DNA of 64,000 bases from Chenopodium formosanum (Eukaryota; Streptophyta; Magnoliopsida; Caryophyllales; Amaranthaceae). A model generated the notes under the pieces. That model saw nothing but the letters and a program-made list of their open reading frames with translations, had not been told where the DNA came from and searched no databases. A program made the translations under genes and the position numbers. The DNA lies in the NCBI GenBank assembly GCA_024500155.1, contig CM044874.1, positions 809,001 to 873,000 on the forward strand, written 5' to 3'. Of this stretch, positions 23,137 to 37,079 are shown piece after piece; position 1 is the first letter of the stretch, and each line of letters starts with the position of its first letter.

Positions 23137-24064
23137 TTAGTGTAGTTCGTGAGGAGTTTACATTGTCCGAGTAAAGATCGAATATTTTTAACTGCGAAAG
23201 ATCTATTTTCCTCGTCCCTCAGTTCTAAGTATCTAATCTATAAATACTATTTCATAAAAATCATAAAAGTTGAGGTCTGATTAGGGTCACTTAAACAGAA
23301 TAACTATAATTTAAAATCGTCGGTAAAAGATACAGAGTAGAACACAACCGAACACCACTTATATACTTAGTACTAGACTCCGATAATCCTATCCTCGTAA
23401 ATAAAAGAAACTGCGAGTACAAACAATGTATGCTTTGAGCCTAAATTAAGTGTCGCTTCCAAGATTTTAACCAACTAATCTACTTTAATTTGCATCTAAC
23501 AAAAGCACTCCGTAATACAGTAATATACGATCTTAAGACATGTACCATACTTATTAATGCAATAATACTTGATTTTAGACTAACTAATAAAAAAAGCAAT
23601 ATAAAAAGCTTTGAGCTCTCCAAATTATTCCCTTGACTGTCCCACATTCCAATTTCTCTCTCCTCCAAAATCTTCCATTTTGGCCCTTCTCAACTAAGAT
23701 CTCTGCTGCAGTCACTCTCTCACTCTCCTTTCTTTTGTTCTTCCTCGTTTCTTTTTTCCTTTAATTAGAACAACTCAACCAAAAAAAAATTAGTGAAAAA
23801 TCTCCTACCTTGTTTGTTAGCTTCTTGTTTAGGAGTATTTATCAATACATTCTCATTTTCCCCTTTTTGTTTCTGTGTTTTTTTTTTGCTTTAAACTCAA
23901 GTGCCCTTCAATTTTAGGGCAATATACCCTTAAAAAATTAAACCATGTATTCTCCCAATTGGGTACATTTGCTTCATCTTTGATCCATCTTACCCTTCCT
24001 TTTTCTGGCATTTTAACCCAGAAAGATTGAATCTTTACCTTCAAAAATAGCCACAAAAAAAAAA

Positions 24065-27000
24065 ATGGTAGTGAAATTTTTGCTGTTGTTTCTGCTGCTA
24101 ATAATACCCTCTGTTGTGCTGTGTTTGGATGCATTGAATGATGATGTTCTTGGGTTAATAGTTTTTAAGGCAGGTCTTCAAGACCCAGAATTAAAGTTAG
24201 TGTCTTGGAATGAAAGTGATGATAGTCCTTGTAAATGGGATGGTATTAGATGTGATCCTGCTACTAACAGGGTTACTCAGCTTAATCTTGATAATTTTTA
24301 TCTTTCTGGTCAGATTAGCCGAGGTCTTTTGCGACTTCAATCCCTTCAAATAATCTCACTTGCTAATAATAATCTTTCTGGGAGCGTTAATCCTGAGTTT
24401 GCTCATCTTTGGGGGTTGCAATCTATTGATTTGAGTGGAAATAATCTATCTGGGTCTATTCCTAGTGAGCTTTTTGAACAATGTGGGTCTTTAAAGTCTG
24501 TTTCTTTTGCTAATAATGGGTTATCTGGTGTATTACCAGAATCTTTGAGCTCCTGTATGACATTACAGTCTGTTAACCTGTCGTCGAATCGAATTTCGGG
24601 TAATCTGCCTGAAAAGATTTGGTCTTTGAATGGGTTGCAGTCCCTTGATTTGTCTGATAATCTGTTGGAAGGTGAAATTCCTCAAGGGTTTGGAGGAATG
24701 TACAGTTTGAGGGTGATTAGTCTAAGGAAGAATGCATTTTCTGGGGTTTTACCTGAAGATATTGGGAGCTGTTTACAGTTGCAGTCAGTTAATTTTGGTG
24801 AAAATTCATTTTCTGGGGTGATTCCAGAATCATTGCAGAAGCTTAATATGTGTAGTTCAGTAAGTTTGAATGGAAATTTACTGAGTGGGGAAGTTCCTGA
24901 TTGGATTGGGCATATGCAAAGCCTTGAAAGTTTGGATCTTTCGACGAATCGATTCTTTGGAAGAATCCCTTTTACTTTAGGGAATAATAGATCATTGAAG
25001 GAATTGAATTTATCCTCTAATGGAATCACAGGTGGATTGCCTCAATCTCTGATGAACTGTGATAATCTTCTGGCTCTTGATGTTAGTAAGAATTTGTTAA
25101 AAGGGAAAATGCCTAACTGGATTTTTGAGATGGGTTTACAGAAATTCTCATTGTCTAGGAATAAATTCAAAGGAATGATTGAGTTTCCTTCTCTTAGAAC
25201 AAATGCATTGTCTTATCAGAGCCTTCAGGTTCTGGACTTATCTTCGAACGAGTTATCCGGTGTGATTCCATCTGAGATTAAGGCTTTTAGAGGCTTACAG
25301 TTTTTGGATATGTCTGGCAATTTGCTAATAGGCTCAATTCCAAGTACTGTGGGTGACTTGAATATGATTCAGGTTATTGACCTGAGTTACAATATGCTAA
25401 ATGGTAGCATCCCTTCGGAAATTGGAGGTGCAATCGCGCTTAGAGAGCTTAGGCTCGGAGGGAATCGCTTAACCGGGCATATCCCACCTCAGATTGAGAA
25501 CTGCTCATCCTTGACAGCATTGTAAGTTTTATCCTGTGCATCTTGTTACATTTTGTTAAGTGTTTTTCTAAGCTTAATTGATAGATTAACTTATATTAGA
25601 AGTTTTATTTTTGCTGCTGGTGTTCTGCTTGAGATATCATATTTCTGTTTTTAGTATATGGGTGTTCTGCTTGAGAAATTGCTCCACTAAAATGTGCATT
25701 GTTACTCTACAGTAATATATAGTACATGATGTTGAATTATGCAGTGAAAACTTTATAATTGTAGACATTCGATTCGAGTATCTAACAAGGTTTATGTGAT
25801 TGAACTGAAAATGTGCAGAGTCCTGTCAGAGAACAATCTCACAGGTCCTGTACCTCCTACAATAGCAAAATTGACCAACCTTGAGATTGCTGATTTGTCC
25901 TATAACAATCTCTCTGGCAACTTACCAAAAGAGCTTACTGATCTTTCCCACTTAACTGTCTTCAACGTTTCGAACAACAACCTTGAAGGGGAACTTCCCG
26001 CGGGTGGCTTCTTTGATTCCATTCCTCTCACATCAGTCTATGGCAATCCATCCCTGTGTGGATCAGTTGTTAATCAGTCTTGTCCTGCAGTCCACCCTAA
26101 GCCCATTGTCCTCAACCCGAATCCATCAACTAATTCTGATGATGACTCTTTCCCTTCAAATTCCCATCACAAGAAGCTTATGCTCAGTGTCTCAGCTCTA
26201 ATTGCCATTGGTGCTGCTGCTTTTATCTTCCTTGGTGTGGTGATAATTTCTCTCCTCAACCTCCATGTCCGAAATTCTTCTCATCAATTGGCTGCCCCAA
26301 TGGAATTCTCTGGCAAAGATGAGTTCAGTGGTTCTCCATTGAGTGATTCCCAATATGGAAAACTAGTCATGTTCTCTGGTGAAGCTGATTTTGGATCGGG
26401 GGCTCATGCTCTCCTCAACAAGGACTCTGAGCTAGGTCGTGGAGGCTTCGGAGTGGTTTACCATACGGTTCTAGGAGATGGGCGCTCAGTTGCAATCAAG
26501 AAGCTCAACATCTCAAGTTTAATCAAGTCTCAAGAAGAGTTTGAGAGGGAGGTCAAGAAGCTAGGCAAAGTGAGGCACCATAATCTTGTGTCTCTAGAAG
26601 GGTATTACTGGACCCCTTCTTTGCAACTCCTGATCAACGAGTATGTTCCGGGTGGGAGTTTGTTCAAGCACCTTCACGAAGATCCTAGCAGAACATCTCT
26701 CTTGTGGCACCAAAGGTTCAATATAGTTGTTGGGTTGGCAAAGGGTTTAGACCATCTGCATAAAATGAACATAGTTCACTATAATCTCAAATCCTCAAAT
26801 ATTCTGATTGACAACTCTGACGAAGCTAAGGTTGGAGACTTTGGGTTAGCAAGGTTGTTGCCTATGCTAGACCGGTATATTTTGAGCAGCAAGATTCAGA
26901 GTGCACTTGGGTACATGGCGCCTGAATTTGCCTGTAAAACTGTCAAGATAACAGAAAAATGTGACGTTTATGGCTTTGGAATTTTAGTCCTTGAGATTGT

Positions 27001-27277
27001 AACTGGAAGGAAGCCAGTAGAATACATGGAAGATGATGTTGTTGTGCTTGCTGAGATGGTTAGAGGAGCACTCGAGGAGGGAAAGGCAGAGGACTGTATC
27101 GATCAGAGACTTCAAGGGAATTTTGTCGCAGAAGAGGTTATTCCAGTGATTAAGCTTGGTTTGATATGTGCATCCCAAGTTCCATCAAATCGGCCAGACA
27201 TGGCAGAAGTGGTTAATATTTTGGAACTCATCCAATGCCCTTCAGAAGGACGAGATGAGGAGATCGAACAGGTTTAG
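24065..27277 (+). CDS. PXC2-like: LRR receptor-like kinase, PXC2/IRK type, probably catalytically impaired
   Basis: Two exons, 24065-25521 and 25819-27277, joined within codon 486 (TT|A), giving 971 aa. Residues 1-20 are a signal peptide. Then come an LRR N-cap (DDVLGLIVFKAGLQDPELKL) and about 20 plant-type LRRs, with the intron inside the LRR region. A PHPKPIVLNP-like juxtamembrane block (here VHPKPIVLNPNPS) is typical of the PXC2 group. The membrane span is about residues 609-633. In the kinase, the glycine loop GRGGFGVV is near 692-699, the VAIKK lysine is at about 713 and DFG at about 826-828. The catalytic HRD motif is instead H-Y-N (Asn at about 808), as in Arabidopsis PXC2, so phosphotransfer may be weak or absent. 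PXC-type kinases are linked to vascular/meristem signalling at the plasma membrane. Subfamily assignment is strong; the role here is inferred. Confidence 0.95.
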
Positions 27278-29667
27278 GTTAGTCTTATACCACATTAAGA
27301 GGAATGTATATGGTGGCTTTGAAGCGACAAAAAGGTCAAATTAGTTATATTTTGGTTTGTGAAGCAACAGGAAGAAGAGGGTATATAGCAAATGTCATTT
27401 CCCTTTCAACATCTTTTGTCAATTGTTTTTTTGGCATATTTGTTTGATGTAATCCTTTTTGGTGTGTTTGGCACCACATATAGTGGTTTTTTGAGTATCG
27501 TTCTGCATACAGCATACTCAAATTTTGGCTGTGTTCATTGCAAATATAATTTCATCAGATAAATTTACGTCTGAAACTGTGACATATACATCAGTTAACT
27601 TCAACTGCTTAATCATATTGACACCTTAAACCTCAAGATTCTTCTTGAAAGCAATGTAACACCTAAGTATGAAGTGCAAGATCAAGCTATGTATGTATTC
27701 TCTGAAACAACAATTAAACTGAAACTCCGGAGTAAAAAACCACTCTAAATTGCTTGCAAAACATTCAGAAACAAGAATTTTCGTACAAAAAAAGCTAATT
27801 ATTGTCGAGTAACACCCCACCACGGAATAAAGTCACGTATACTATTTTTGAATGTTTAAATTCCAAACACGATTAAACTCTTTTACTATTTATTTTTCCC
27901 CGAGTCCGAGGTTAGTCTTGAAATGAATGCACAAGGTGATTAAACTTCCCGACAAGAAGAAGAAAAATTGCGCAGAAAGAAAAGCAGACTTAAGCAACAA
28001 AATTAAGACATAATTTGGATTCATTCACAGTTAAAAAACAAATAATAAAATAAACAAACATCATAATTAGTACACATAGCACACGCCGTAGACGTGCAGG
28101 TAGTACGTATAAATTAATTGATGCATGCGAATTACCTTCAACTTCACGCACTATCACTCCCAACACTAACACTTTGAATTAAATACACTTATAACATTTG
28201 ACATAATTATTACACCTTAGTTTTCAAGTTATATTTCATGCTCAAATCTCAATCAAATGATGTTCCACCTTAAGGGGACCTCATCAACTGTCTTATGACA
28301 TGTGCTTTACTATTGTTGTATTTTTATTTTTTTTTTTCAAAAAAAAAAAATGTACCTAAGTAAAAGCAAATCGTTATCATATATGGTTAGTGTATGAAAT
28401 GAAAGTTGTTATGCTTTTTTGTTTTTCATGAATGGGGTCGTGTTACTCATGTAGGAGGCACCAAACAATCAAGGGTACTCGGGTCGGGTCTGGACCAATA
28501 TCTGAAAATGGGTAGGAGACGTTTTAATGTGTGTTTCGGGATATTAAAGGATGTTTTTGGTTTACTTAGAAGAAATGGGGATATTATTTCTCTCTTAGTT
28601 GAGATAATTTGTTAATTTTTATGATCGACTCTTTGTTGTGTCTAGCTAACAACGTTGAAAATAAATAAATTCAAACATCGTTTGCGGTTGATTTTGACAA
28701 GATTTGAATAACATTACGTGATAAGACCCCCTTTTATTTAAGGCTTCAAAACTAAAAACATTGCTTCAATTAGACACAAATTACCTGTATCTACTATAAG
28801 CCTACAATGTACATTGCATGCTAGAAGAAACATTATCCAGCTACAACAATCAAAATCTATACATGAACTAAACTAATTTACACAATTTCGTCTCCATCAT
28901 TATTCTTTGTGAATTATATTAACTTTTTTTCAAATCGATATTTGCGATTAGAACACTCATATTTTTGTATATCCTTTTATTTCGGGTCTGGGTTGTTCCA
29001 ACACCACTCCCCTCTGCTTTTAAAAAGTTTAAGCTGATTGAATAGCTATTCTAAATTCTCACAGGATGCATAAAACAGACATGTTTTTGACAAAGTAATT
29101 TTGCCAAAGCTAGCACTAGCAATGGTGTGATTGGCTCATGTCCCACGCTTGTCCACACATCAGAGGGACACGCGAGGGAGAGCTTGTAAGCGTCAATCAA
29201 GTCACCATCTTATAACATCGACTATACAAATACTCCTATAGATGTATATTGTTTTTCGCACTCGTTTTGAGCAGCAATTAGAGTCTAATGAGTAATGACT
29301 AAACATATTATCTCGCAGGCAGAAAAGGGACCAAAAGTTGAATGGTCCACAAAAGGAGTAGCTCTCAAGTCAAAAGGATATGTTAATTCTCTTTTAAGGC
29401 AAAGTAAGTAAGAAGAAACTGGTATAACTATAAGAATCAATCAAAACTTCCATAAATCAACTTTTGCATATACATGGGGTCAAAATTGTCAAAAAAACTG
29501 TCCATCAAAAATAAAATGTCAAAAAACTCAAGCTGCTTTCACTATAAACCCACTATATATATACTATATGTAAACACATGGTACTATAATAAAGGGGTTT
29601 TTACCCCCAGATGTTTTACTATGCAAAACTCCCACAATACAACATTTTAAAGTTGTGCCAAAATTTT
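27278..29667. other. convergent intergenic region
   Basis: Lies between the 3' ends of the receptor kinase (+) and the membrane-protein gene (-). 27278 to about 27500 is the likely 3' UTR of the kinase and about 29560-29667 that of the other gene. The middle is AT-rich with no coding sequence, RNA gene or repeat family that I can name. Confidence 0.5.
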
Positions 29668-32600
29668 CTAATCATCCCAATCTTCCCAGTCATCTTTTTT
29701 TGAGTTCCGAGCAGTCAGACCATTTGCAGAAATTCTATGGCCTCCAGGTGATCTAACAGCATTCTCTTCATCCCAGTCATCATCCCAAACCTCATCCCAT
29801 CCTTCTACTGTTTCTGCTGTTTCTGCAGCAACAGCTGATTCTGGCATACTCAATTCGAGTTCCTGGTATGGGATATCACGCTGTGCTTTCCTTTTACAGA
29901 ACCAGCAACAACCTAACACCCCTCCAGCTATTAAGGTTATCACTAGTACCAAGTAGGCACCATATGTAGGAGTCATGAACTTGGAATATGATTGTAGTAA
30001 TTGAAAATAATTCCCTTGTGATGCAGGAGTGCCTACATGTAGCACACAATTTCCATTACCGGCATTTAGTGTGATCTCATTGATTCCACCATCAGCCAGT
30101 GACATTTCCATCTGAGTAACACATGGGCAAGAAGTATTAAAATTGTAATTTGACTATTTGAGGATCTCCAGTTAATATTTTTAGCTATTACTCTATTGAG
30201 TTCAAGTTTGCACTAGTGATAAAGCGATAAACTGATTTTTACATGAACTTGCATTCACTCATTTTATAAAACACTAGGCTTCAGAATTCAGATATCATCC
30301 AAAATTAGAATCTTAACAGATACCCAAGAAGCATAAATAAGAATGCCACTCACTGTTTTTCACATATGTTTTTTGGGTTATAAATATCTACATCGTTCCC
30401 CAAAATACCCTAGTTGGCAAAATCTCAAATCAGATTTTTAGCTTTTGCAGAGTGGCTGCATACAATAAAAGAGACTTCAGTCCCAAATATTCACTTATCC
30501 ATTTTAAAATATCTCAACAATGAAATCTGAGGTGATAATGCACTGATGCACAACCAATATTCCAGCATTAACATTTGTGGCAAATCCTAATTTTGAAAAT
30601 AATAAGCGAGACTACCAGCACTACCCTAAGACACCTCTCAGTAATATGTTAAATCATGTACATCAAGCATGTGAACGAAGTCATGCCCATCACTAAGTCA
30701 GATTGATGCTATGCTGCTAACAATTAGCTGGAAATGATATATGATTAGAGTCGGTCCCCATTAATATCCAATATTAACAACTTTTGTCAATATAGTGGCA
30801 TTGTTGAAATTATATGCCTTGGAATTTGTTATTTATTCATATTATATTACTAGTGCTGATGTTAGTGAGGTGGACTAACTTTGACGGTGTTAGTAACTTG
30901 TATGTCAGAGTCTTGAACTTAGGAGAGAAAAAACACAAGTACATCTGACTCCTCCTCCTCCTCTTTCCATATTCATCATCCCTTCTCCAACCTTTCTCAT
31001 CTTCTTCAACCTCTGTCAATCTGTCATCATCAACAGCGAATGGACCCCAACACAACACCATAACAAACACCATGCTCAACCCCAGCAACACCATCTCCAA
31101 CGCCGCCAAATTTAATGAAATACCCTAAGAAAAATACATAAATTAGGGGCATGATTAACCCTAAATGATAGGTGTTAATCATTCATTGAGAGTTGAGATC
31201 TTGTTAATGGTGAGTCTGGTTTGAACATGATTTGCTCTTTCAGGTCACATTGATGTTTCCCAGTTAACTATAGTGGTAAACGTCATGAAGTTGTATTGTA
31301 AACGGCATTTACTGGGCAAATTAGTTGGCTACACTTGACTTTACATATCTGCACCCCAAGTTTCTCGCAAAATGACATTACTACCCCTATATTAACAAAT
31401 CTTGTTAATATAGGATAAAAACTTGTTTTTCTCATATGATTATCCAACTCCAACAGAAGGTTGGTACAAAGCATAGGGATTATTGTCCAAACTGCCAAGA
31501 AATTACTATAGCCACCAGAGCACAGAACAAATATATTCCTATTTTTTACTTCTAGTTCAAATGTTATTTGATGAATTTTCTAGAGAGTCCCAAACTTCAG
31601 GCATACTCTGAAGTGCAGATATATTAAACAAAGAACAGGAAGACACAATTACAAGTTCAGGCAGTTAAAAACAGCAATTATTAAGCTAGTAAGGCTGATA
31701 GGTGATCCTAATCAATTAAGCATTGAGAGCAAAGCGGTTAATGATTGCACATGATAAAGTTTGGTACTGCTCAACTTTTGGATATGAAATGAGAAGTGCA
31801 GACCAGGCTTAAGTCTAAAGTCTTACCTGTTTACTCAGAAGCTTTGGGACAGTTATCACCTTTTGTTTACTCCCAGAAGACATTGCAGAGACATCCACTT
31901 TCAAGCTAATATCCCCTTTGTTCTGTATGAGGAGGACCAAAGCCTTTGAATCTGATACAAGGGTAAGATTTAACAAAATGAAAAAACTCCCCAGTTCTTT
32001 TAACCCATATCAGTTGAAAGTACAAATATCATATAAAATGGTAAACATAAATACATATCCATTAGCATATCATACCGCAGTGTACCAATGCCCTAATTTC
32101 TCATTAGAATCCCCGCAGTTTACCACCTAAGGGGAGCTGCGGAAGAAAGATTCATGCAGCCATGACACATGAATATTGGAGATTTAGCACCCTTCACACA
32201 ATTTAAAACTCTGAACGGCAGAAGTGCTAACCACTTAACCACCATTAATGTGGCAAATGTAGGCTTTAAACATGGTTCACCTTATTTATTGAGTGTTAGG
32301 CTTAGGCAGTAGATAACGCCCAAAACTTAACCACTTTGCCTTATTCTTAAAATAGATCAGAGAGGAAATGACTATTGACCAATTACATATTGCAAGAAAC
32401 TGACAACATTATACAGTCCTTATTAATGCACTATGAGTCCACGACAGTTTTAGCAATGTTACCATAGATGATAACAGGAACAAGAGGGCTAATAGAAGCA
32501 CTTATTCAACAAAGAAAAATTAGACTCAGGCTTCTACTACCTATGAATAGTATAAGGGCTCATATCATAAAAACTAAGGCATTATGTCTCTTGTTGTTCT

Positions 32601-35600
32601 CCTTTTCTAACTTCTAAGATTCCGGCCAGTTATACAACAGGAAGTTTCAGCAGCTCAAATAAATGGTTGAGATACTTTCTTATAATAACAAAGATGCAAG
32701 TTTAATTTTGGTTCGACCAATCGTGCGAATTGAAGGTTTTTCTCATCTTCAATGTGCAATTTTGCACGACCAAGAGGTTTCAACAGCTCAACTTCAAATG
32801 GTCATATCTTGCTTATTTTAAGTTGGATCTTATCTTATGACCTAGGATGGAAAGCACTGAACCCATTTTTTTTTTTTTCTCTAAGCAGAATCACCTTGAA
32901 AAACATTTTAATGAAGAAGACATTGCTGCCCAATTTTGACCCAAATCAAAGAGCACTAGTATATTTTTTCACCTTTGCTTTAATGTCTCCTTGTCTGATC
33001 ATCAAAAGTAATCCCAATACATAAGGATAACCACTATTCAACTAAGCCACATCATAACATAAAGTAGCCAGCGAAATATCCGTTATCCAAAAAAATCAAC
33101 ACCATTTTGAAACCTAGTCGAACATCTAGATTTAATTCATAGATCTAATGAATATTCCAACATCATATCCTTTCTCTTAAAAGCAGCTGAGTAGTTGACA
33201 TCAAATCCTATAGGTGACAACAACTACCACAATAAATCAGATGATGACGTCTTTATTAGAAACAATAAAGCCTAATTGAAGAAAACCATCTACAACCATT
33301 GTATGCATCTGGATTAAGCACAAAGATTGTCAATCCAATGGTGATGCAATCATAACCCAAGTAAACCCACATAATGTAAAGAACAAAATCAAATCGAGCA
33401 AATTTTTGAGTCTTCTAGCTAAACATCCAAAATGAGAGCTATATGACAACCATAGAAGTTTCCAAAGATTGATAGAGCCATCATTATTCAAGGAAATGTA
33501 TCGACAATAATGTAATGCAATTTTTGTAGAGAAAAAACATTTTAAACTATAATCTTAGGTTGCATGAATCAAACAAGGCACCATAAAAGAAAACATTCCC
33601 CTCAAAACGTTTTCTTATTTCACTCTTTCCAACCCCATATGGTAAACAAGAACCAAACATAAGAGGAGCTTCATCAAAGCCGCATTCAATGAGCGCAGTC
33701 TAATACAGATACCAAGGTCATCATAAGTTAATGTAGAATGAATCATATTAACATCATAATCATGTTCATAGTCCACTTCTACTATTCAAAGACGCGCAGG
33801 ATTACTATCATAATGCCTACCAGCGTGAAATTTAAAACCTTGTAGCATGAAGAAGAGTAAGAAGGATGCACTTCCTCATGAAATATAATAAATAAGCCAG
33901 AAATATCAATTTATATCACAAATAGACGCACTAAAATCAAACTTGAATTCGTCAAAAATAAAGGATCCAAGGTTAGCTCATCCTCCATAAATACCGAGGT
34001 GCTTTAGAGTTACTTGATATGAACACCATTGTTCTTTGGATTTATACTCCTTACGTTAGGACTTCCAATGAGTCCAAAGTATTTCAAAACTTGAAATATT
34101 CAATTAATAATCTTTCCTAAGGTCCTTCCTAGCTTTTGCATTTTGAAAGGGCCATACTCACTCCCCTTTCTATACTCATCATGGCATCATCATACATTAA
34201 CCTATCACCCATCTTGCTATAAAAGAGGTTAGATATTTATAGTTGACTAGTTGAGTGAAAAAAGGTGAAAGTTTCAAACTTTGCTGAGCTATAAGTGAAA
34301 GCTTTTGGATAGGATAGAGAGAAGAGAGGAGGAGAGAGAAAATTGAAGAAGTAAACTAAAGATTGAAAATGTATCACAAAATAAATGTCCTAGGCTAATG
34401 GCCTAGGCTGTTAATACCACTTTGATTCCAATTCATCACCAAATCATTTAGATATCCTAAATTTTCTCACTTTTTAAGATGCTATTTTTGGGGGTTTTGG
34501 GATATCAATGAAATGCAAGAAAAAGATAAATACTTGATTCACTAATCACAAAGCTAAATGAAATCAAGGAGTTCACTCTTTAATCTGGAACAAAGACAGA
34601 TAGAGTTTGAGTTTATCACAAAGATACAAAAGGAGAGAGAAGATCTCATCAATTAATAATGAGCAAAAAGTTGTTGAATGTTGACACAAGTTCTCCTCCA
34701 TATTTATGGGGTGACTACTACAATTTTGTGGGCCCATCCATGACAAATTTGTTACCTACTATCATGTTATATTGTTAACAACTTACTACAATTTGCTCTG
34801 GCAAGAAGCCTCAATCAAACTTACCAAGATCAGAAGGAAACAAACCATGCATCTTACGAGTATATTCATCCCACAGACGAGGATACACACCAATTTCTAG
34901 TCAGAAAACTAAAATTTTAGTGTTATTCACAAAAATTGCAAGGACCTTATCTACTATGATAGTGAAACTCTAACAAAATCTTCATATTCACAAGCCACCC
35001 ACTATATATAAACAAAAATATTATAACTTAACAGAATAATGATTCTAGGAGTCTAACACATAATTAACAACTGCAAAGCAAGAAAGGATTTCCAAAATTA
35101 CCAGAATCAAAACTCTTGACACAAGCAGTCATCGACTTCAAGTCCTGGCACCTTCTCCCTATCTCATCACAGCTCTCACTGCTTCCAACGGGTGCAGCGG
35201 GTTTGCTCTCTGCCTTCTCTTTTGGTTCCTCTTTGTTTTTCTCTTCTCCTTTCTCTTTCTCTTCCTCCTCCTTTTCCTTCTTATCTTCCTCTTTCTCTTC
35301 TGCTTTCTCCTTCTCTTCCTCCTTCTTCTCCTCCTCCTTTTCCTTATCCTTCACAGCTTCCGTACTAGTATTATTATGTTCTTTAGCTCCAATTGGCGGT
35401 GTAACAGGCGTCGTATGTGTATCATTTGTCACCTGCTTATCCTTAGAGGCATCCTTCCCAGCAGTAGTAGCTGGAGGAGGCCCAATTTGCTTCTTTTCCT
35501 TACTCTTCTCCTCTCCATCAACTGAGCTTGAGTGACTCCCAGGTACAACCGGAATCGGAATCGGAGTACCCTGAACAGCACCCCCGAAAATATTATCAAA

Positions 35601-35918
35601 TTCAGATCCAATCAATATAAACTCTACCACCAACAGCACCAATCAAACAGTGTATACTAAGATTCAAACGTATTCTAGCTAATCTCAGTTATATGTGCAT
35701 AATCTAACAAATTCCAGCTCCGATTAACAAAAATAATGAACATATGAATAAGATTAACAACCAAAAATCAAAATTAGAAAGAAATTTACTGGTTTATTGG
35801 GATCTTCAATTGGCGGAGTGGCGGCTAATCTCCGGAAATTCCTCAAGAAGGCAGCATTTGAAACGTCGGCAACAACCAAAATCACTAGAATTGTTTTCAA
35901 AATCACATTCTTGCCCAT
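29668..35918 (-). CDS. single-pass membrane protein with Lys/Glu-rich ectodomain and acidic Trp/Asp tail
   Basis: Four exons on the minus strand: 35918-35790, 35570-35102, 31951-31827 and 30111-29668, encoding 388 aa. All junctions are GT-AG and phases agree (0, 1, 0). The protein starts MGKNVILKTILVILVVADVS, a signal peptide. An in-frame ATG 39 nt upstream (35957) could extend it. Next come a Pro/Thr stretch and about 60 residues of KEKEEE low complexity, then a Cys-containing conserved block (CDEIGRRCQDLKSMTACVKS) and the segment ALVLLIQNKGDISLKVDVSA, likely a beta-sandwich. A membrane span follows (AYLVLVITLIAGGVLGCCWF), then a basic stop-transfer CKRK and a cytosolic tail rich in WDE/WDD. 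I believe it belongs to a plant family of unknown function (possibly Pfam DUF7356), but cannot confirm this. Introns 2 and 3 are 3.15 and 1.7 kb and hold repeat debris. Confidence 0.85.
34406..34780 (-). mobile_element. copia-like LTR and primer-binding-site remnant inside an intron
   Basis: Read on the minus strand, the segment begins TGTTAACAATATAACATG. It carries a promoter-like CATAAATATGG and a pyrimidine-rich leader, and is followed by TGGTATTAACAGCC (34419-34406), which resembles the initiator-tRNA-Met primer site of plant copia elements. No intact gag/pol or second LTR is visible. It lies in intron 2 of the membrane-protein gene, in the same orientation. Confidence 0.42.
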
Positions 35919-36973
35919 TTCCAGAAAGGGATATAACCAAAACACAAACCAAATCAATTTCCCAGATAAACCCTAATTGCAGAAGATAAGATCCCAATCC
36001 ACAAGTTCAAACAACATACTTAAAAATGTCGAAAAAATTTCGACGGTTTCTGTGATCAACTGATAATTGAGTTTTTTTTTTTTTCCAATACTAAATTAGA
36101 AACAATCGAGTACTGATTAATTATTGCTTTGATCGCATAAATTTATAAAGAAATTAGATGGGTGTTTGAGTTCATCAATGAATTGGAAATTGAAAGGCGT
36201 TACTAAATTAGGGTTTATGCAATCAGAAGAAATGAAACGTAAACGTAGGTCAATTGGGCAAATTGCTAAGGTTGACTATACTCCAAAAGACCAAGGTTTG
36301 ACGCCACAATAGACTGGTTTGTTTGATGATCATATGCGATTTGGCCCTTGTGGGTAAATCGTCACATTCGATTTGTTAATCAAGGACTCAAGGGGCAAAA
36401 TTGCAATATTTTGACATGGGTAAAAATGTGTAAAAGACTAAAATCACTATAGATAAACAAATAGATTTTTCGTTGCAATTTTCATGTCTTGTAAATAAGA
36501 TTCATATAAGTATAATTAACTCTTGGCTAAGACCCGATTGTTCCAAACAACTAATTACAATATGGTATTAATGTTTTACATTGCTTTGTGCGATTTTCTA
36601 ATAAGTTGACCACAACTCTTGTTGCGGTGTTAATTTGATCACCTCTAGTTATATTACAAAATCCTATACGAAGAACGTATGCCTTAATGTTTTATAGAGA
36701 GCGTGAGAGTGCTTGAATTTTGATACTTAATGGGGTTTACTTCCTTCATGAGCCCCAAGCAATAGCCCTTCATTTCAACTCTCACAGTCGGTTGGTTCAA
36801 TCACAATCTAAACAACGTATAAACCATTAAAACTCATCATAATGATCACACCTTTTATTTTTAATGTTTAGAAAGCTAGACGGATGATGAGAATCAATTT
36901 CACGATCTTTCAAATTGGGAGGGAAGCTCTACCACTTGAGATATCTTTTACTCTAAAAAACAACAATTTATGG
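35919..36973. other. promoter side of the membrane-protein gene and spacer
   Basis: Contains the leader and promoter of the minus-strand gene (about 35919-36250) and then AT-rich spacer. No other features recognised. Confidence 0.45.
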
Positions 36974-37079
36974 TATTACTTAGGAAAATTTGCAAATTGC
37001 AGCCATTTAAAGTTCGTATTTTGCAAATTGCAGCCATTTAAAGTTCGTATTTTGCAAATTGCAGCCATTTAAATTTTTT

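Larger units (their letters stand above)
19385..24064. other. gene-free spacer and promoter of the LRR receptor kinase
   Basis: Holds four Tourist-like MITE copies (annotated separately), a 39-bp poly(T) tract (20499-20537), and otherwise AT-rich spacer. The last 350 bp (about 23690-24064) is pyrimidine-rich and leader-like and presumably contains the start of the receptor-kinase transcript. Small open frames at 20993-21501 and 22920-23132 are MITE or spacer artefacts. Confidence 0.55.

Noticed and set aside
24682..25029. 115-codon minus-strand frame
   Set aside because: Shadow of the LRR repeats on the opposite strand; the period of the repeats keeps the antisense frame open.
35116..35535. 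139-codon Ser/Phe-rich frame on the plus strand
   Set aside because: Antisense shadow of the Lys/Glu-rich exon of the minus-strand gene.
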